A stretch of DNA of 64,000 bases from Variovorax sp. OV700. GTDB taxonomy: Bacteria > Pseudomonadota > Gammaproteobacteria > Burkholderiales > Burkholderiaceae_C. The notes under the pieces are model-generated. The model did no database searches. It worked only from the letters and a program-made list of their open reading frames with translations, and had not been told where the DNA came from. Location: assembly GCF_900099805.1 (NCBI RefSeq), contig NZ_FNDR01000005.1, positions 310,001 through 374,000 on the forward strand, written 5' to 3'. Positions within the stretch are counted from its first letter, which is position 1. Every line of letters starts with the position of its first letter. A program made the translations under genes and the position numbers. This document shows, one piece after another, positions 1-8,454 of the stretch.

Positions 1-616
1 GCGGCCCTTCGTCTCGTGGCGCAACGACGTGGCGCTGTTCATGGGGCCGCGGCAGTCGGGCTATTCGGCGCTCGACGTGGACGACCTCACGGCCGTGGAG
101 GTGCGCTCGCACCGCGCGATGGCTGCGCACCTGGACTACTTCAAGGCGCATGCGCCGGGCTTCGAGGATGCCTACCTGATGCTGAGCGCACCGCAGATCG
201 GCGTGCGCCATGCGCGGCGCCTGAGTGGTGTGGGCGCGGTGCTGCGCAGCCAGTGGCCCGACGGCGTGGCGCTGGCCGACGAGGTGGGCGTGACGCCCGC
301 GGTGTCGCCCAAGTTTCCGAACATCTCCATTCCCTACGGCGCGCTGGTGCCGCAGCAGCTCGACGGGCTCCTGGCCTGCGGGCGCCACATCTCGTGCGAC
401 CGCAACTCGCACGGCTTCATGCGCGAGATCCCGCAATGCTGGATCACCGGGCAGGCCGCTGGCGTGGCGGCGGCCCTGGCATCGCAGGGCGGTATCGAAC
501 CGCGCTTCGTCGACGTGGGCGCGCTGCAGTCCGAGCTGCTGGCGCAGGGCGTGTACCTGCGCGCCGGTGCCGGGCAGGACGCCAAGGCACCCGCCACGGC
601 CGAAGCCGGCGTCTGA
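1..616 (+). CDS. FAD-dependent oxidoreductase, C-terminal part
   Basis: The reading frame is already open at the left edge (frame starting at base 2) and ends with TGA at 614-616, so only about the last 204 residues are present. The segment 'GLLACGRHISCDRNSHGFMR' followed by a glycine/alanine-rich helix (TGQAAGVAAALA) is the C-terminal FAD-contacting part typical of the FAD_oxidored (PF12831) family of flavin-dependent oxidoreductases. The substrate cannot be told from this piece. It lies just ahead of an IclR regulator and aconitase-X genes on the same strand, so a role in the same catabolic pathway is inferred. The N-terminal dinucleotide-binding motif lies outside the window. Confidence 0.75.
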   Translation, partial: RPFVSWRNDVALFMGPRQSGYSALDVDDLTAVEVRSHRAMAAHLDYFKAHAPGFEDAYLMLSAPQIGVRHARRLSGVGAVLRSQWPDGVALADEVGVTPAVSPKFPNISIPYGALVPQQLDGLLACGRHISCDRNSHGFMREIPQCWITGQAAGVAAALASQGGIEPRFVDVGALQSELLAQGVYLRAGAGQDAKAPATAEAGV

Positions 617-689
617 ATGCCCTGCGATGAACCCGGCCGACCCTGTTTCGCCAGCCTCTACATTGCAGAGTCTTGCAAAGGGTTCTTCC

Positions 690-1532
690 ATGTCCACTGA
701 CAAAAACGACAGCTCTCTTTCCGCGGCCGAAGCGGCCGAGTCGCGCGGCGAACGCTCCGACACCGTCAGCGCGCTGGAGCGCGGCATCTCGGTGCTGCGG
801 TGCTTCAGCGAAGAGCGTCCCGTGCTGGGCCACGCCGACATCGCGCGCATGACCGGCATCCCGCGGCCGACCGTCAACCGGCTCGTCGCCACGCTGCTCT
901 CGATGGGCATGCTCAAGGCCGCGCAGGCGGCCGACCGCTTCATGCTCGGGCCGGGCGTGGTGTCGCTGTCGCGCGTGTTCCTCGGCAGCCTCGACGTGCG
1001 GGCCGCCGCGCGACCCAGCATGCAGGCGATGGCGGAGGAGGTGGGTGCCTCGGTCTACCTCGCGGTGCGCGACGGCATGGAGATGGTGCTGATCGAGGCC
1101 TGCCGGCCGCGCTCGTCGATGCTTTCCGCGCGGCTCGATGTGGGCTCGCGCGCGCCGCTGCCGAATTCGGCCCTGGGCCGCGCCTACCTCTCGGCCTTGC
1201 CCGAGGCCCAGCGCAACCAGTTGATCGACTCGATGCGCCTCTTGCGCGGCCCCGAGTGGGACAGCATCGCGCCGCCCATGACGCGCGCCATCGGCGAAGC
1301 CAGGAAGCTCGGCTACTGCCTGTCGATCGGCGAATTCCACCGCGAGATCAACTCGGTGTCGGTGCCGCTCATCGGACCGGACGGCGAGGTGATGGCGCTC
1401 AACGGCGGCGGCGCCGCCTTCGTCTTCACAGAAGACAGATTGCGCAACGAACTTGCACCGCGCCTGCACGACATCGCACTGACCATTGCGCGCGACATCG
1501 GCGGCCATGTGCCGACACCCCTGCCGGGCTAG
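690..1532 (+). CDS. IclR-family transcriptional regulator
   Basis: 280-residue protein with the IclR plan: a winged helix-turn-helix at about residues 25-85 (ALERGISVLRCF, then IPRPTVNRLVATL as recognition helix) and a C-terminal effector-binding domain (about 95-270). Such proteins usually control an adjacent catabolic operon in response to a pathway metabolite. The ATG at 690 was chosen because AAAGGG lies 7 bases upstream; an in-frame ATG at 627 is an alternative without a better ribosome site. It reads in the same direction as the aconitase-X and dehydratase genes starting 53 bases downstream, which are its likely targets. The effector is unknown. Confidence 0.88.
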   Translation: MSTDKNDSSLSAAEAAESRGERSDTVSALERGISVLRCFSEERPVLGHADIARMTGIPRPTVNRLVATLLSMGMLKAAQAADRFMLGPGVVSLSRVFLGSLDVRAAARPSMQAMAEEVGASVYLAVRDGMEMVLIEACRPRSSMLSARLDVGSRAPLPNSALGRAYLSALPEAQRNQLIDSMRLLRGPEWDSIAPPMTRAIGEARKLGYCLSIGEFHREINSVSVPLIGPDGEVMALNGGGAAFVFTEDRLRNELAPRLHDIALTIARDIGGHVPTPLPG

Positions 1533-1585
1533 CAGGCCCGGCCGGGGCCAACCCCCACGACAACAGAAAAACGGAGACACAGGTC

Positions 1586-2881
1586 ATGCACCTGAGCGAT
1601 GAAGAAAAAGCCATGATGGACGGCCGCGACGGGCCGGCCGTGCAGAAGGCGATGGACCTCCTGATGCGCTACGGCGAAGCCCTGGGCGCCGAGCGCCTGG
1701 TCGAGACGCGCAACGTCTGCGCCACCATCACCTCGACCACGCCCTTCCAGCGCGACTTCGCGCTCGCCAAGGGCGGCGGCATGGACGCGGTGTTCTCCGA
1801 ATTCAGCCTCGACAGCCAGGAGACCGTCGAGATCCCGAAGTTCAAGGTCTTCACGAGCCACCTGCAGCTGGGCTTCGACCCCGGCCAGCCCGAGCGCATG
1901 GGCGTGAGCGAGGAGATCGTGCAGTTCTACAACAAGAGCGAGCGCCATGCGGCGGCCCTGGGCGCGCAGATCATGAACACCTGCACGCCGTATCAGGTGG
2001 GCAATATCCCGACGCGCGGCGAGCACTGTGCGTGGATGGAATCGTCGGCCGTGGTGTATTGCAACTCGGTGCTCGGTGCGCGCACCAATACCGAAGGCCG
2101 TGAAAGCACCGGCGCGGCCATGCTCACCGGCCGCATTCCGTACTGGGGCTACCACCTCGACGAGAACCGCCATGCCACGCATGTGATCGAACTCGACGTC
2201 GAAGTGGAATCGGTGCAGGACTGGGGCCTGCTCGGCTACTACATCGGCGAGCACGTGCAGGAGCGCGTGCCGGTGGTGCACAGCCGGCGCGGCATCGGCC
2301 GCGTGCCGAACCTGCCGCGGCTCAAGCACTTCGGCGCCGCGGCCTCGTCGTCGGGCGGCGTGGAGATGTACCACATCGCCGGCATCACGCCCGAGGCGCT
2401 GACGCTGGAGCAGGCGCTCGGCGGAAGGGCGCCCGTCGAGGTGCTGCGCTACGGCGAGGCCGAGCGCCGCGCCACCTACGAGAAGATCAACGTCACCGGC
2501 AAGGATGCCGAAGTCCAGTACGTGATGCTGGGCTGCCCGCACTACACCATCGAGCAGATCTGGGAGGCCGCGCAGCTCATCGAGGGCCGCAAGGTGCACC
2601 CCGATTGCGAGCTGTGGATCTTCACGCCGCGCGCCATCAAGTCGCTGGCCGACCGCAACGGCTACACGAAGATCATCGAGGACGCGGGCGGCATCCTCAT
2701 GACCGACAGCTGCTCGGCCATGAGCCGCGCCGTGCCCAAGGGCACGAAGACTGTCGCGCTCGATTCGGCCAAGCAGGCGCATTACCTGCCCGCCATCCTC
2801 GGCGTGCAGGCCTGGTTCGGCAGCACGGCCGAGTGCGTCGATGCGGCGTGCACCGGGCGGTGGAACGGGGGCATGCAATGA
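1586..2881 (+). CDS. Aconitase X large subunit (AcnX, DUF521 family)
   Basis: 431 residues, the usual length for the stand-alone large subunit. Three cysteine-containing segments expected for the metal/iron-sulfur site are visible: NTCTPYQVGN, MLGCPHYT and DSCSAMS. Characterised AcnX enzymes are dehydratases: in bacteria cis-3-hydroxy-L-proline dehydratase, in archaea a mevalonate-5-phosphate dehydratase. The substrate here is not determined. The start is ATG 1586 with GGAG about 9 bases upstream. The small subunit follows at 3009, separated by a 127-bp spacer that is mostly a palindromic repeat. Pairing with an IlvD/Edd dehydratase suggests degradation of a hydroxy-acid or hydroxy-amino-acid-like compound. 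Confidence 0.88.
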   Translation: MHLSDEEKAMMDGRDGPAVQKAMDLLMRYGEALGAERLVETRNVCATITSTTPFQRDFALAKGGGMDAVFSEFSLDSQETVEIPKFKVFTSHLQLGFDPGQPERMGVSEEIVQFYNKSERHAAALGAQIMNTCTPYQVGNIPTRGEHCAWMESSAVVYCNSVLGARTNTEGRESTGAAMLTGRIPYWGYHLDENRHATHVIELDVEVESVQDWGLLGYYIGEHVQERVPVVHSRRGIGRVPNLPRLKHFGAAASSSGGVEMYHIAGITPEALTLEQALGGRAPVEVLRYGEAERRATYEKINVTGKDAEVQYVMLGCPHYTIEQIWEAAQLIEGRKVHPDCELWIFTPRAIKSLADRNGYTKIIEDAGGILMTDSCSAMSRAVPKGTKTVALDSAKQAHYLPAILGVQAWFGSTAECVDAACTGRWNGGMQ

Positions 2882-2897
2882 GGCTCGCTCTCCGGAC

Positions 2898-3001
2898 TTT
2901 CTCCCTCCCCCTCTGGGCGAGGGCAGGGGTGGGGGCATGCGGCGCATCCATCGAGCGCCCTGCCTGCCCCCATCCCAACCTTCCCCCGAAAGGGGAAGGA
3001 G
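2898..3001. repeat. Two-armed palindromic (REP/BIME-like) element
   Basis: The spacer between the two AcnX subunit genes consists of two arms in inverted orientation, about 2898-2939 and 2961-3000. The left arm (TCCCTCCCCC, then gggcaggggtgggggca) resembles the reverse complement of the right arm (TCCTTCCCC, then ggttgggatgggggca). About 20 bases (2940-2960) separate them. The arrangement is that of a REP doublet. The right arm ends in AAGGGGAAGGAG, which also serves as the ribosome-binding site of the small-subunit gene. No second copy was noticed in this window. Confidence 0.7.
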
Positions 3002-3008
3002 CAAAACC

Positions 3009-3461
3009 ATGAGCGCGATTGCACGCAACACATCCACCCTGGTCATCCACGGCCGCAAGGTCGTGGGCGGCGTCGCGGAGGGCGAGGCCCTGGTCACGCG
3101 CGACCGCATCTCGGGCTGGGGCGGCATCGATCCGCGCACCGGCACCGTCATCGAGACGCGGCACGAGCTGCGTGGCCAGAGCTTCGCGGGCAAGGTGCTG
3201 GTGTTTCCGGGGGCGAAGGGCTCGTCGGGATGGTCGGCCATGTTCCACATGACGCGGCTCATGAACTCGGCGCCCGCGGCATTTCTGTTCAACGAGATGA
3301 CGACCAAGATGGCGCTCGGCGCCGTGGTCACGCACTCGCCATCGATGACCGATTTCGAGCGCGACCCGCTCGAATGCATAGAGACCGGCGACTGGGTGCG
3401 CGTGGACGCCGACCGCGGCGTGATCGAAATCACCAAGAAGAAAACCGGAGACCGCCCATGA
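3009..3461 (+). CDS. Aconitase X small (swivel) subunit, DUF126 family
   Basis: 150 residues matching the stand-alone AcnX small subunit, including the Gly/Ser loop FPGAKGSSGWS and the following strand-helix region with NSAPAA. It is expected to form the active enzyme with the large subunit encoded just upstream. ATG 3009 was chosen because AGGAG ends 7 bases before it; this ribosome site lies in the right arm of the palindromic repeat. The gene ends with TGA at 3459-3461, overlapping the ATG of the following dehydratase gene (ATGA at 3458-3461), which implies coupled translation. Confidence 0.87.
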   Translation: MSAIARNTSTLVIHGRKVVGGVAEGEALVTRDRISGWGGIDPRTGTVIETRHELRGQSFAGKVLVFPGAKGSSGWSAMFHMTRLMNSAPAAFLFNEMTTKMALGAVVTHSPSMTDFERDPLECIETGDWVRVDADRGVIEITKKKTGDRP

Positions 3462-5154
3462 CCCGCCCCCTGCGCAGCAACTTCCCGCGCGGCTCCTATC
3501 TCTGGTCGGTGCGCAATGCACACTGGCGCGCACTCGGCATTCCCGAAGAAGACTGCGAGAAGCCGAAGATCGCCGTCGTCAACAGCTCCTCTGAGCTCGC
3601 GGCCTGCTTCAGCCACCTGGACCGCGTGGCGGTGGAGGTGAAGGCCGCGATCCGCGCCGCCGGCGGCGTGCCTTTCGAAATCCGCACCGCCGCGCCCAGC
3701 GACTTCATCACCGGTGCGGGTGCGCGCGGCGCCTACATGCTGGGTGCGCGCGACCTGGTGACCAACGACATCGAGGTGGCCGTGGAAGGCGCGCAGCTCG
3801 ACGGCATGGTCTGCCTCACTTCGTGCGACAAGACCGTGCCGGGCCAGCTCATGGCGGCGGCGCGGCTCAACATTCCGACCCTTCTCGTGCCCTGCGGCTA
3901 CCAGCCCAGCGGCGAGTACCGCGGCAAGCACATGGACATCGAAGAGGTGTTCATCGGCGCGATGCATGCGGTCACGGGCCACCTGCCGGTGGAAGAGCTC
4001 GTGGGCATGAGCCGCGAGGCGATCCGCGGGCCGGGCGTGTGTTCGGGCCTGGGTACGGCCAACTCGATGCACATCGTCTGCGAAGCGCTTGGCATGGCCT
4101 TGCCCGGCAGCGCGCCGGTCGCGGCGCTGAGCTCGAAGATGATGGCCGACGTGCGCGCCGCGGGTACGCGCATCGTGCAGATGGTGTGGGACGACCTGAA
4201 GCCACGCGACATCCTCACGCCCGGCGCCTTTGCCAACGCGGTGCGCGTGGTGCTGTCCGTCGGCGGCTCGCTCAACACGGCCAAGCACCTGCAGGCGGTG
4301 TCGACCGAAGGCGAGTGCGGCGTCGACGTGTACGGCCTGTTCGAAAGCCTCGGCCCCACGACGCCGGTGCTGGCCGGCGTGCGGCCGATCGGCGAGCACA
4401 GCATCGAAGCCTTCGAGGCGGCGGGCGGTTGCCGCGCGCTCATGAAGCAGCTTGCGCCCTTGCTCGACACCGGCGCGCTCACCGTCACGGGCGCCGCGGT
4501 GGCCGACAATCTGCGCGGCGTCGAAGTCGCCGACGCCGAGGTGATCCGGCCCATCGACCGCCCGGTGGCCCCGCATCCGGCCATCGTGCTGCTGCGCGGC
4601 AACCTCGCGCCCGAGTCGGGCCTCATCAAGACCGGCATCGCCCCGCGCAAGGTGCGCAGCTTCACGGGGCCGGCGGCTTCTGGACCTCGGACGCGGCCAT
4701 CGCGGCGCTGAAGAAGGGCGAGATCGTGCCGGGCCAGGTGGTCGTGATGCGCGGCGCCGGTGCCTGTGGCGGCCCGGCCATGGGCGGTGGCGCATCGCGC
4801 GTGGTGTTTGCCGTCGACGGCGCGGGCCTGGGCGACCAGGTCGCGATCCTGACCGATGGGCACCTCTCGGGCCTGGTCTGCAAGGGACTGGTGGTGGCCG
4901 AGGTGTCGCCCGAAGCCGCGCTCGGCGGACCGCTCGGGCTGGTGCGCGACGGCGACGTGATCACCATCGACCTCGACCAGCGCCGCCTCGACGTTGCGCT
5001 GACCGATGCCGAACTCCAGGCGCGCCGCGCCGACTGGCAGGCGCCGCCGCCGGCCTTCGACACCGGCTGGCTGCAGCAGTACCGGCGCAACGTGAGCCCG
5101 CTGTCGAAGGGCGCCGTGCTCGTGCGCACCGAACGACCCGAGCCTTCGGGCTAA
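3458..5154 (+). pseudogene. IlvD/Edd-family dehydratase, broken by one frameshift
   Basis: The first part reads in one frame from ATG 3458 through SCDKTVPGQLMAAARLNIPT (IlvD/Edd signature, iron-sulfur cysteine region) and GPGVCSGLGTANSM up to SFTGPA. The family sequence then continues in the next frame (GFWTSDAAIAAL, then ILTDGHLSG, the second signature) to TGA 5154. One missing base at about 4666-4678 explains the switch; restored, the protein would be about 565 residues, normal for the family. Members include dihydroxy-acid and sugar-acid dehydratases. ATG 3458 overlaps the small-subunit stop. Either the gene is inactivated, leaving a fragment of about 417 residues, or one base was lost in sequencing through a GC-rich stretch. 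Confidence 0.85.
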
Positions 5155-5270
5155 GACCTTTTCACCCCGGCCTTCGCCAACCGGTGCGGACTCCCGTCCG
5201 CACCCGGTGGCGCAGCCCTGCGCGCGTTCCCGAGTTTTTAACCAAGAGAAGAAGCAGGAGACAAGAAAGC

Positions 5271-6398
5271 ATGAAGAAAATATTGATGGGGTTGGCGCTG
5301 GGGCTTGCCGGCGGCAGCGCCACGCACGCGCAGTCCAGCGTCACCGTGTTCGGGGTGATGGACCTCGGCATCCAGTACACGAACGGCGTTGGGGGCGGCT
5401 CGATCAAGGCGCTGTCGAACGGCGGACTCTCGACCAGCCGGCTCGGATTCCGCGGCACCGAAGACCTGGGCGGAGGCCTGCGCGCGGGCTTCTGGCTCGA
5501 GGGCAGCCTGAACCCCGACACCGGTACTGGCCGGCCGAGCAACAGCAACAACCAGGCGAGCGGCGCGGGCACGGCGGGACCGATCACCTTCGATCGCATG
5601 TCCTTCGTCAGCCTCTCGTCCGATAGCCTGGGCGAAGTGCGGCTGGGCCGCGACTTCATTCCGACGCACTACAACAGCATCTACTTCGATCCCTTCAACG
5701 CCAACGGCGTGGCGCGGGCGGGCAACCTCACGTTCGCGGGCGCGGGCACCGGGCCGTTGCCCACCGCCATCACCGGCAGCAACACGGTGAGCTACTGGCT
5801 GCCGGCCCGGCTCGGCGGCTTCTACGGCATGGCGATGATCGGCACCGGGGAGAACGACTCCACCGCGCTGAACCGCGACGACGGCAACTTTGCCGGTGCG
5901 CGCTTCGGTTTTGCCTCGGGCGCGTTCGACATCGCCGCGGCCGTCACGCGCTCGCATTTCAACCCCGCCGCCACCATCGGCAACTACACGCACGCCAACA
6001 TCGGCGGCACGTGGGATGCGGGCTTTGCGAAGTTCTTCGCGCTCTACAACAAGGTGACCGTGAAGCTCGCCGCCGGCACGGTGCGCAAGAACACCGCCGA
6101 GATCGGCGCACACATTCCGGCCTTCGAGGTCGGCCGCATCCGGTTGAGCTACGCCTATCTCGACGACCGCAGCGACGAGAGCCTGCGCAACGCCAACGGC
6201 ATGCCGCGCAACCGCGACGATGCGCGCCAGTTCGGCATCGGCTATGTGCACAACCTCTCGAAGCGCACCGCGCTCTACGGCACCTATGCGCGGCTCATGA
6301 ACAGCGGTCAGGCGCGCTACGTCGTCAGCGGCGGCGTGGCACCGGCAGGCGGGCGCCGCTCGTCGGGCTGGGAGCTTGGTGTGCGGCATCTCTTTTGA
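5271..6398 (+). CDS. Gram-negative outer-membrane porin
   Basis: 375 residues. An N-terminal signal peptide (KKILMGLALGLAGGSATHAQ, cleavage after AHAQ-like site) is followed by SSVTVFGVMDLGIQY, the typical first strand of betaproteobacterial OmpC-type trimeric porins (PF13609/Porin_4). Alternating beta-strand pattern runs throughout and the chain ends in Phe (GVRHLF), the outer-membrane insertion signal. It should allow diffusion of small solutes across the outer membrane. ATG 5271 is preceded by AGGAG. The gene lies 116 bp after the dehydratase and 14 bp ahead of a Bug receptor gene, so it probably serves uptake for the same pathway. Confidence 0.92.
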   Translation: MKKILMGLALGLAGGSATHAQSSVTVFGVMDLGIQYTNGVGGGSIKALSNGGLSTSRLGFRGTEDLGGGLRAGFWLEGSLNPDTGTGRPSNSNNQASGAGTAGPITFDRMSFVSLSSDSLGEVRLGRDFIPTHYNSIYFDPFNANGVARAGNLTFAGAGTGPLPTAITGSNTVSYWLPARLGGFYGMAMIGTGENDSTALNRDDGNFAGARFGFASGAFDIAAAVTRSHFNPAATIGNYTHANIGGTWDAGFAKFFALYNKVTVKLAAGTVRKNTAEIGAHIPAFEVGRIRLSYAYLDDRSDESLRNANGMPRNRDDARQFGIGYVHNLSKRTALYGTYARLMNSGQARYVVSGGVAPAGGRRSSGWELGVRHLF

Positions 6399-6412
6399 GA
6401 AGGAGCAACGAC

Positions 6413-7390
6413 ATGCGACGCAGAAACCTCATCACCCTGGCGGCCCTCGCGGCGGGCGGCACGCTGGCAGCGCTGCCCGGCGCGGCGGCCTGGAGCGCCG
6501 AAACCTATCCGGACAAGCCGCTGCGCCTGATCGTGGGCTTTGCACCCGGCGGCGGCGCCGACGCGCTCACGCGCATCATCGCGGAGGGGCTGTCGAAGCA
6601 GCTCGGCCAGCAGGTGATCGTGGAGAACCGACCCGGCGCCGATGGCGTGCTGGCGGCGCAGGCCACGTCGTCCGCAAAGCCGGACGGCTACACGCTGCTG
6701 ATGGGCACCAACACCGCGATGGTGGCCGCGCCCACGCTGCGGCCGACACCGCCCTACGACCCGTTCAAGGCCTTCACGCCGATCAGCTCGGCCGGCCAGT
6801 TCTCTATGTTCCTGGTGGTGCCGGCCAGCCTGCCAGCGAAGAGCGTGAACGAGCTGCTGGCCATGGTGGCGGCCAAGCCCGGCGCCTACAACTCGGCGTC
6901 GAGCAACAGCGCCTCGGAGCTGGCCATGCTGCAGCTGCTGGGCGAGCGCAAGGTGGTCAACGCGCGCTACAAGGGCGACATGCAGGCCATGACCGACTTG
7001 CTGGGCGGGCAGATCCACATGATGTTCACCACCGGCACCCTGGCGCCGAGCTTCGTGAAGGAAGGGCGCATCCGCGCGCTGGTCACGCTGCTGCCGCAGC
7101 GCAGTGCCTTGCTGCCCGACGTGCCCACGGGCGGCGAGCTCGGCCTGGGCAAGCTCACCATCACGCCATGGGCAGGCTTCTTCGGGCCGCCGGGGCTGCC
7201 GCAGGCCATCACCGACAAGCTCTCGCAGGAACTGCAGAACACACTGAAGCGGCCCGACGTGCATGCGCAGCTGGTGCAGCAGGGCTTCGAGGGTTACGGC
7301 ATGAGCCCCGCGAAGTTCGCTGAATTCTTCCGCGCGCAGTACGAGGCCTTCGGCGCCACCGTGCGGCAGCACAACGTAAAGTTCGAATAG
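6413..7390 (+). CDS. Bug/TctC-family periplasmic solute-binding protein
   Basis: 325 residues with an arginine-rich export signal (MRRRNLITLAALAAGG, ending near AAAWSAE) and the Bug fold: YPDKPLRLIVGFAPGGGADALTR near the N-terminus, ENRPGADGVLAA and PDGYTLLMG. Bug proteins capture small carboxylates and related acids in the periplasm, either for TctAB membrane proteins or as signal receptors. No tctA/tctB is next to it, which is common in Comamonadaceae. AAGGAG precedes ATG 6413. It is the last gene of the rightward catabolic operon and ends 13 bp before the convergent aldo/keto reductase gene. Confidence 0.92.
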   Translation: MRRRNLITLAALAAGGTLAALPGAAAWSAETYPDKPLRLIVGFAPGGGADALTRIIAEGLSKQLGQQVIVENRPGADGVLAAQATSSAKPDGYTLLMGTNTAMVAAPTLRPTPPYDPFKAFTPISSAGQFSMFLVVPASLPAKSVNELLAMVAAKPGAYNSASSNSASELAMLQLLGERKVVNARYKGDMQAMTDLLGGQIHMMFTTGTLAPSFVKEGRIRALVTLLPQRSALLPDVPTGGELGLGKLTITPWAGFFGPPGLPQAITDKLSQELQNTLKRPDVHAQLVQQGFEGYGMSPAKFAEFFRAQYEAFGATVRQHNVKFE

Positions 7391-7403
7391 CCGGAGCGGC
7401 GGC

Positions 7404-8366
7404 TCAGCGCCCGATCGAGGGCGCATGGCTGCGCCAGAATGCCGCATCCGGAAACGAGCCCGCGCCCGCCGCGGCGTTGTCGGCCATGTGTTCGGCGCGG
7501 CTGGTACCGGGAATCGTGCAGGTCACGGCCGGGTGGCTCAGCACGAACTTCAGCAGCACCTGCGCCCAGCTCGCGCAGCCGATCTCGCCGGCCCATGCGG
7601 GCAGCGGCTGGTCCCGCAGCCGGCGCAGGAGTCCGCCGCCGCCAAAGGGCATGTTGACGATCACCGCCACGCCGCGTTCGGCTGCGAGCGGCAGCAGTCG
7701 CTGCTCGGCTTCGCGCGCGTCCAGTGAATAGTTGATCTGGAGAAAGTCGAGCTTCTCGGCGCGCAGCACCGCCTCCACTTCGCCGTAGGCCGAGGCGGTG
7801 TAGTGCGTGATGCCGATGTAGCGCACCCGGCCCTTGTCCTTCCAGCCGCGCAGCGTGGCGAGATGGGTTTTCCAGTCGACGAGGTTGTGCACCTGCATCA
7901 AGTCGATGCGCTGGGTGCGCAGCCGTGCGAACGACTGCTCCATCTGCGCAACGCCGGCTTCCCGGCCCGAGGTCCAGACCTTGGTGGCGAGAAAGGCCTC
8001 CCTGTTCTCGCGCTGCTTCAATGCGGCCAGCAGTTCGCCGGTAGTTTCCTCGGATCGGCCATACATCGGCGAGCTGTCGATCACCTTGCCGCCGGCGGCA
8101 AAGAGAGCGTCGAGCACGCCGGGCAGGCGCCGGTATTCGTCGGTGCCGGGCCGCTGGTCGAAGCCGATCCAGGTGCCGCAGCCGATCACGGGCAGGGCTT
8201 CCTGGGTGGAGGGAATGGGGCGAGTGTTCATCTTCGTCTGCTGCATGGGCTGGGCGGGCTGCTGTTGCGCAAAGGATGGAAGAACGGCGCCCGCCGGCAG
8301 CGCCGCGAGGAGCCGCAGGAACAAGGCGCGGGTGAGGTGCGCAGGGGGCGGGCCGGTGGACGTCAT
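7404..8366 (-). CDS. Exported aldo/keto reductase
   Basis: 320 residues. The AKR tetrad is visible: Asp and Tyr in GKVIDSSPMYG, Lys in LATKVWTSG and His in MQVHN, with TCTIPGTS near the C-terminus. Such enzymes reduce carbonyls with NADPH. Unusually, an export signal precedes the domain (TRALFLRLLAALPAGAVLPSFAQ). The segment T-R-A-L-F-L-R resembles a twin-arginine motif in which the second Arg is Ala. ATG 8366 was chosen; an in-frame GTG at 8396 would add ten basic residues. Physiological substrate unknown. It may be co-transcribed with the M20 hydrolase gene that ends 88 bp upstream. Confidence 0.85.
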   Translation of the reverse strand: MTSTGPPPAHLTRALFLRLLAALPAGAVLPSFAQQQPAQPMQQTKMNTRPIPSTQEALPVIGCGTWIGFDQRPGTDEYRRLPGVLDALFAAGGKVIDSSPMYGRSEETTGELLAALKQRENREAFLATKVWTSGREAGVAQMEQSFARLRTQRIDLMQVHNLVDWKTHLATLRGWKDKGRVRYIGITHYTASAYGEVEAVLRAEKLDFLQINYSLDAREAEQRLLPLAAERGVAVIVNMPFGGGGLLRRLRDQPLPAWAGEIGCASWAQVLLKFVLSHPAVTCTIPGTSRAEHMADNAAAGAGSFPDAAFWRSHAPSIGR

Positions 8367-8454
8367 CGAACGGCCGCGCCGCCGGGGTGACGGCACGGAA
8401 CGTTCACCATATCACCGCGCCGCCGGATTCGCCGTTTCAGGGCGTACGGAGAAC

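Noticed and set aside
1529..4795. 1088-residue open frame on the - strand opposite aconitase-X and dehydratase genes
   Set aside because: Arg/His-rich composition without motifs; it is the antisense mirror of well-supported genes.
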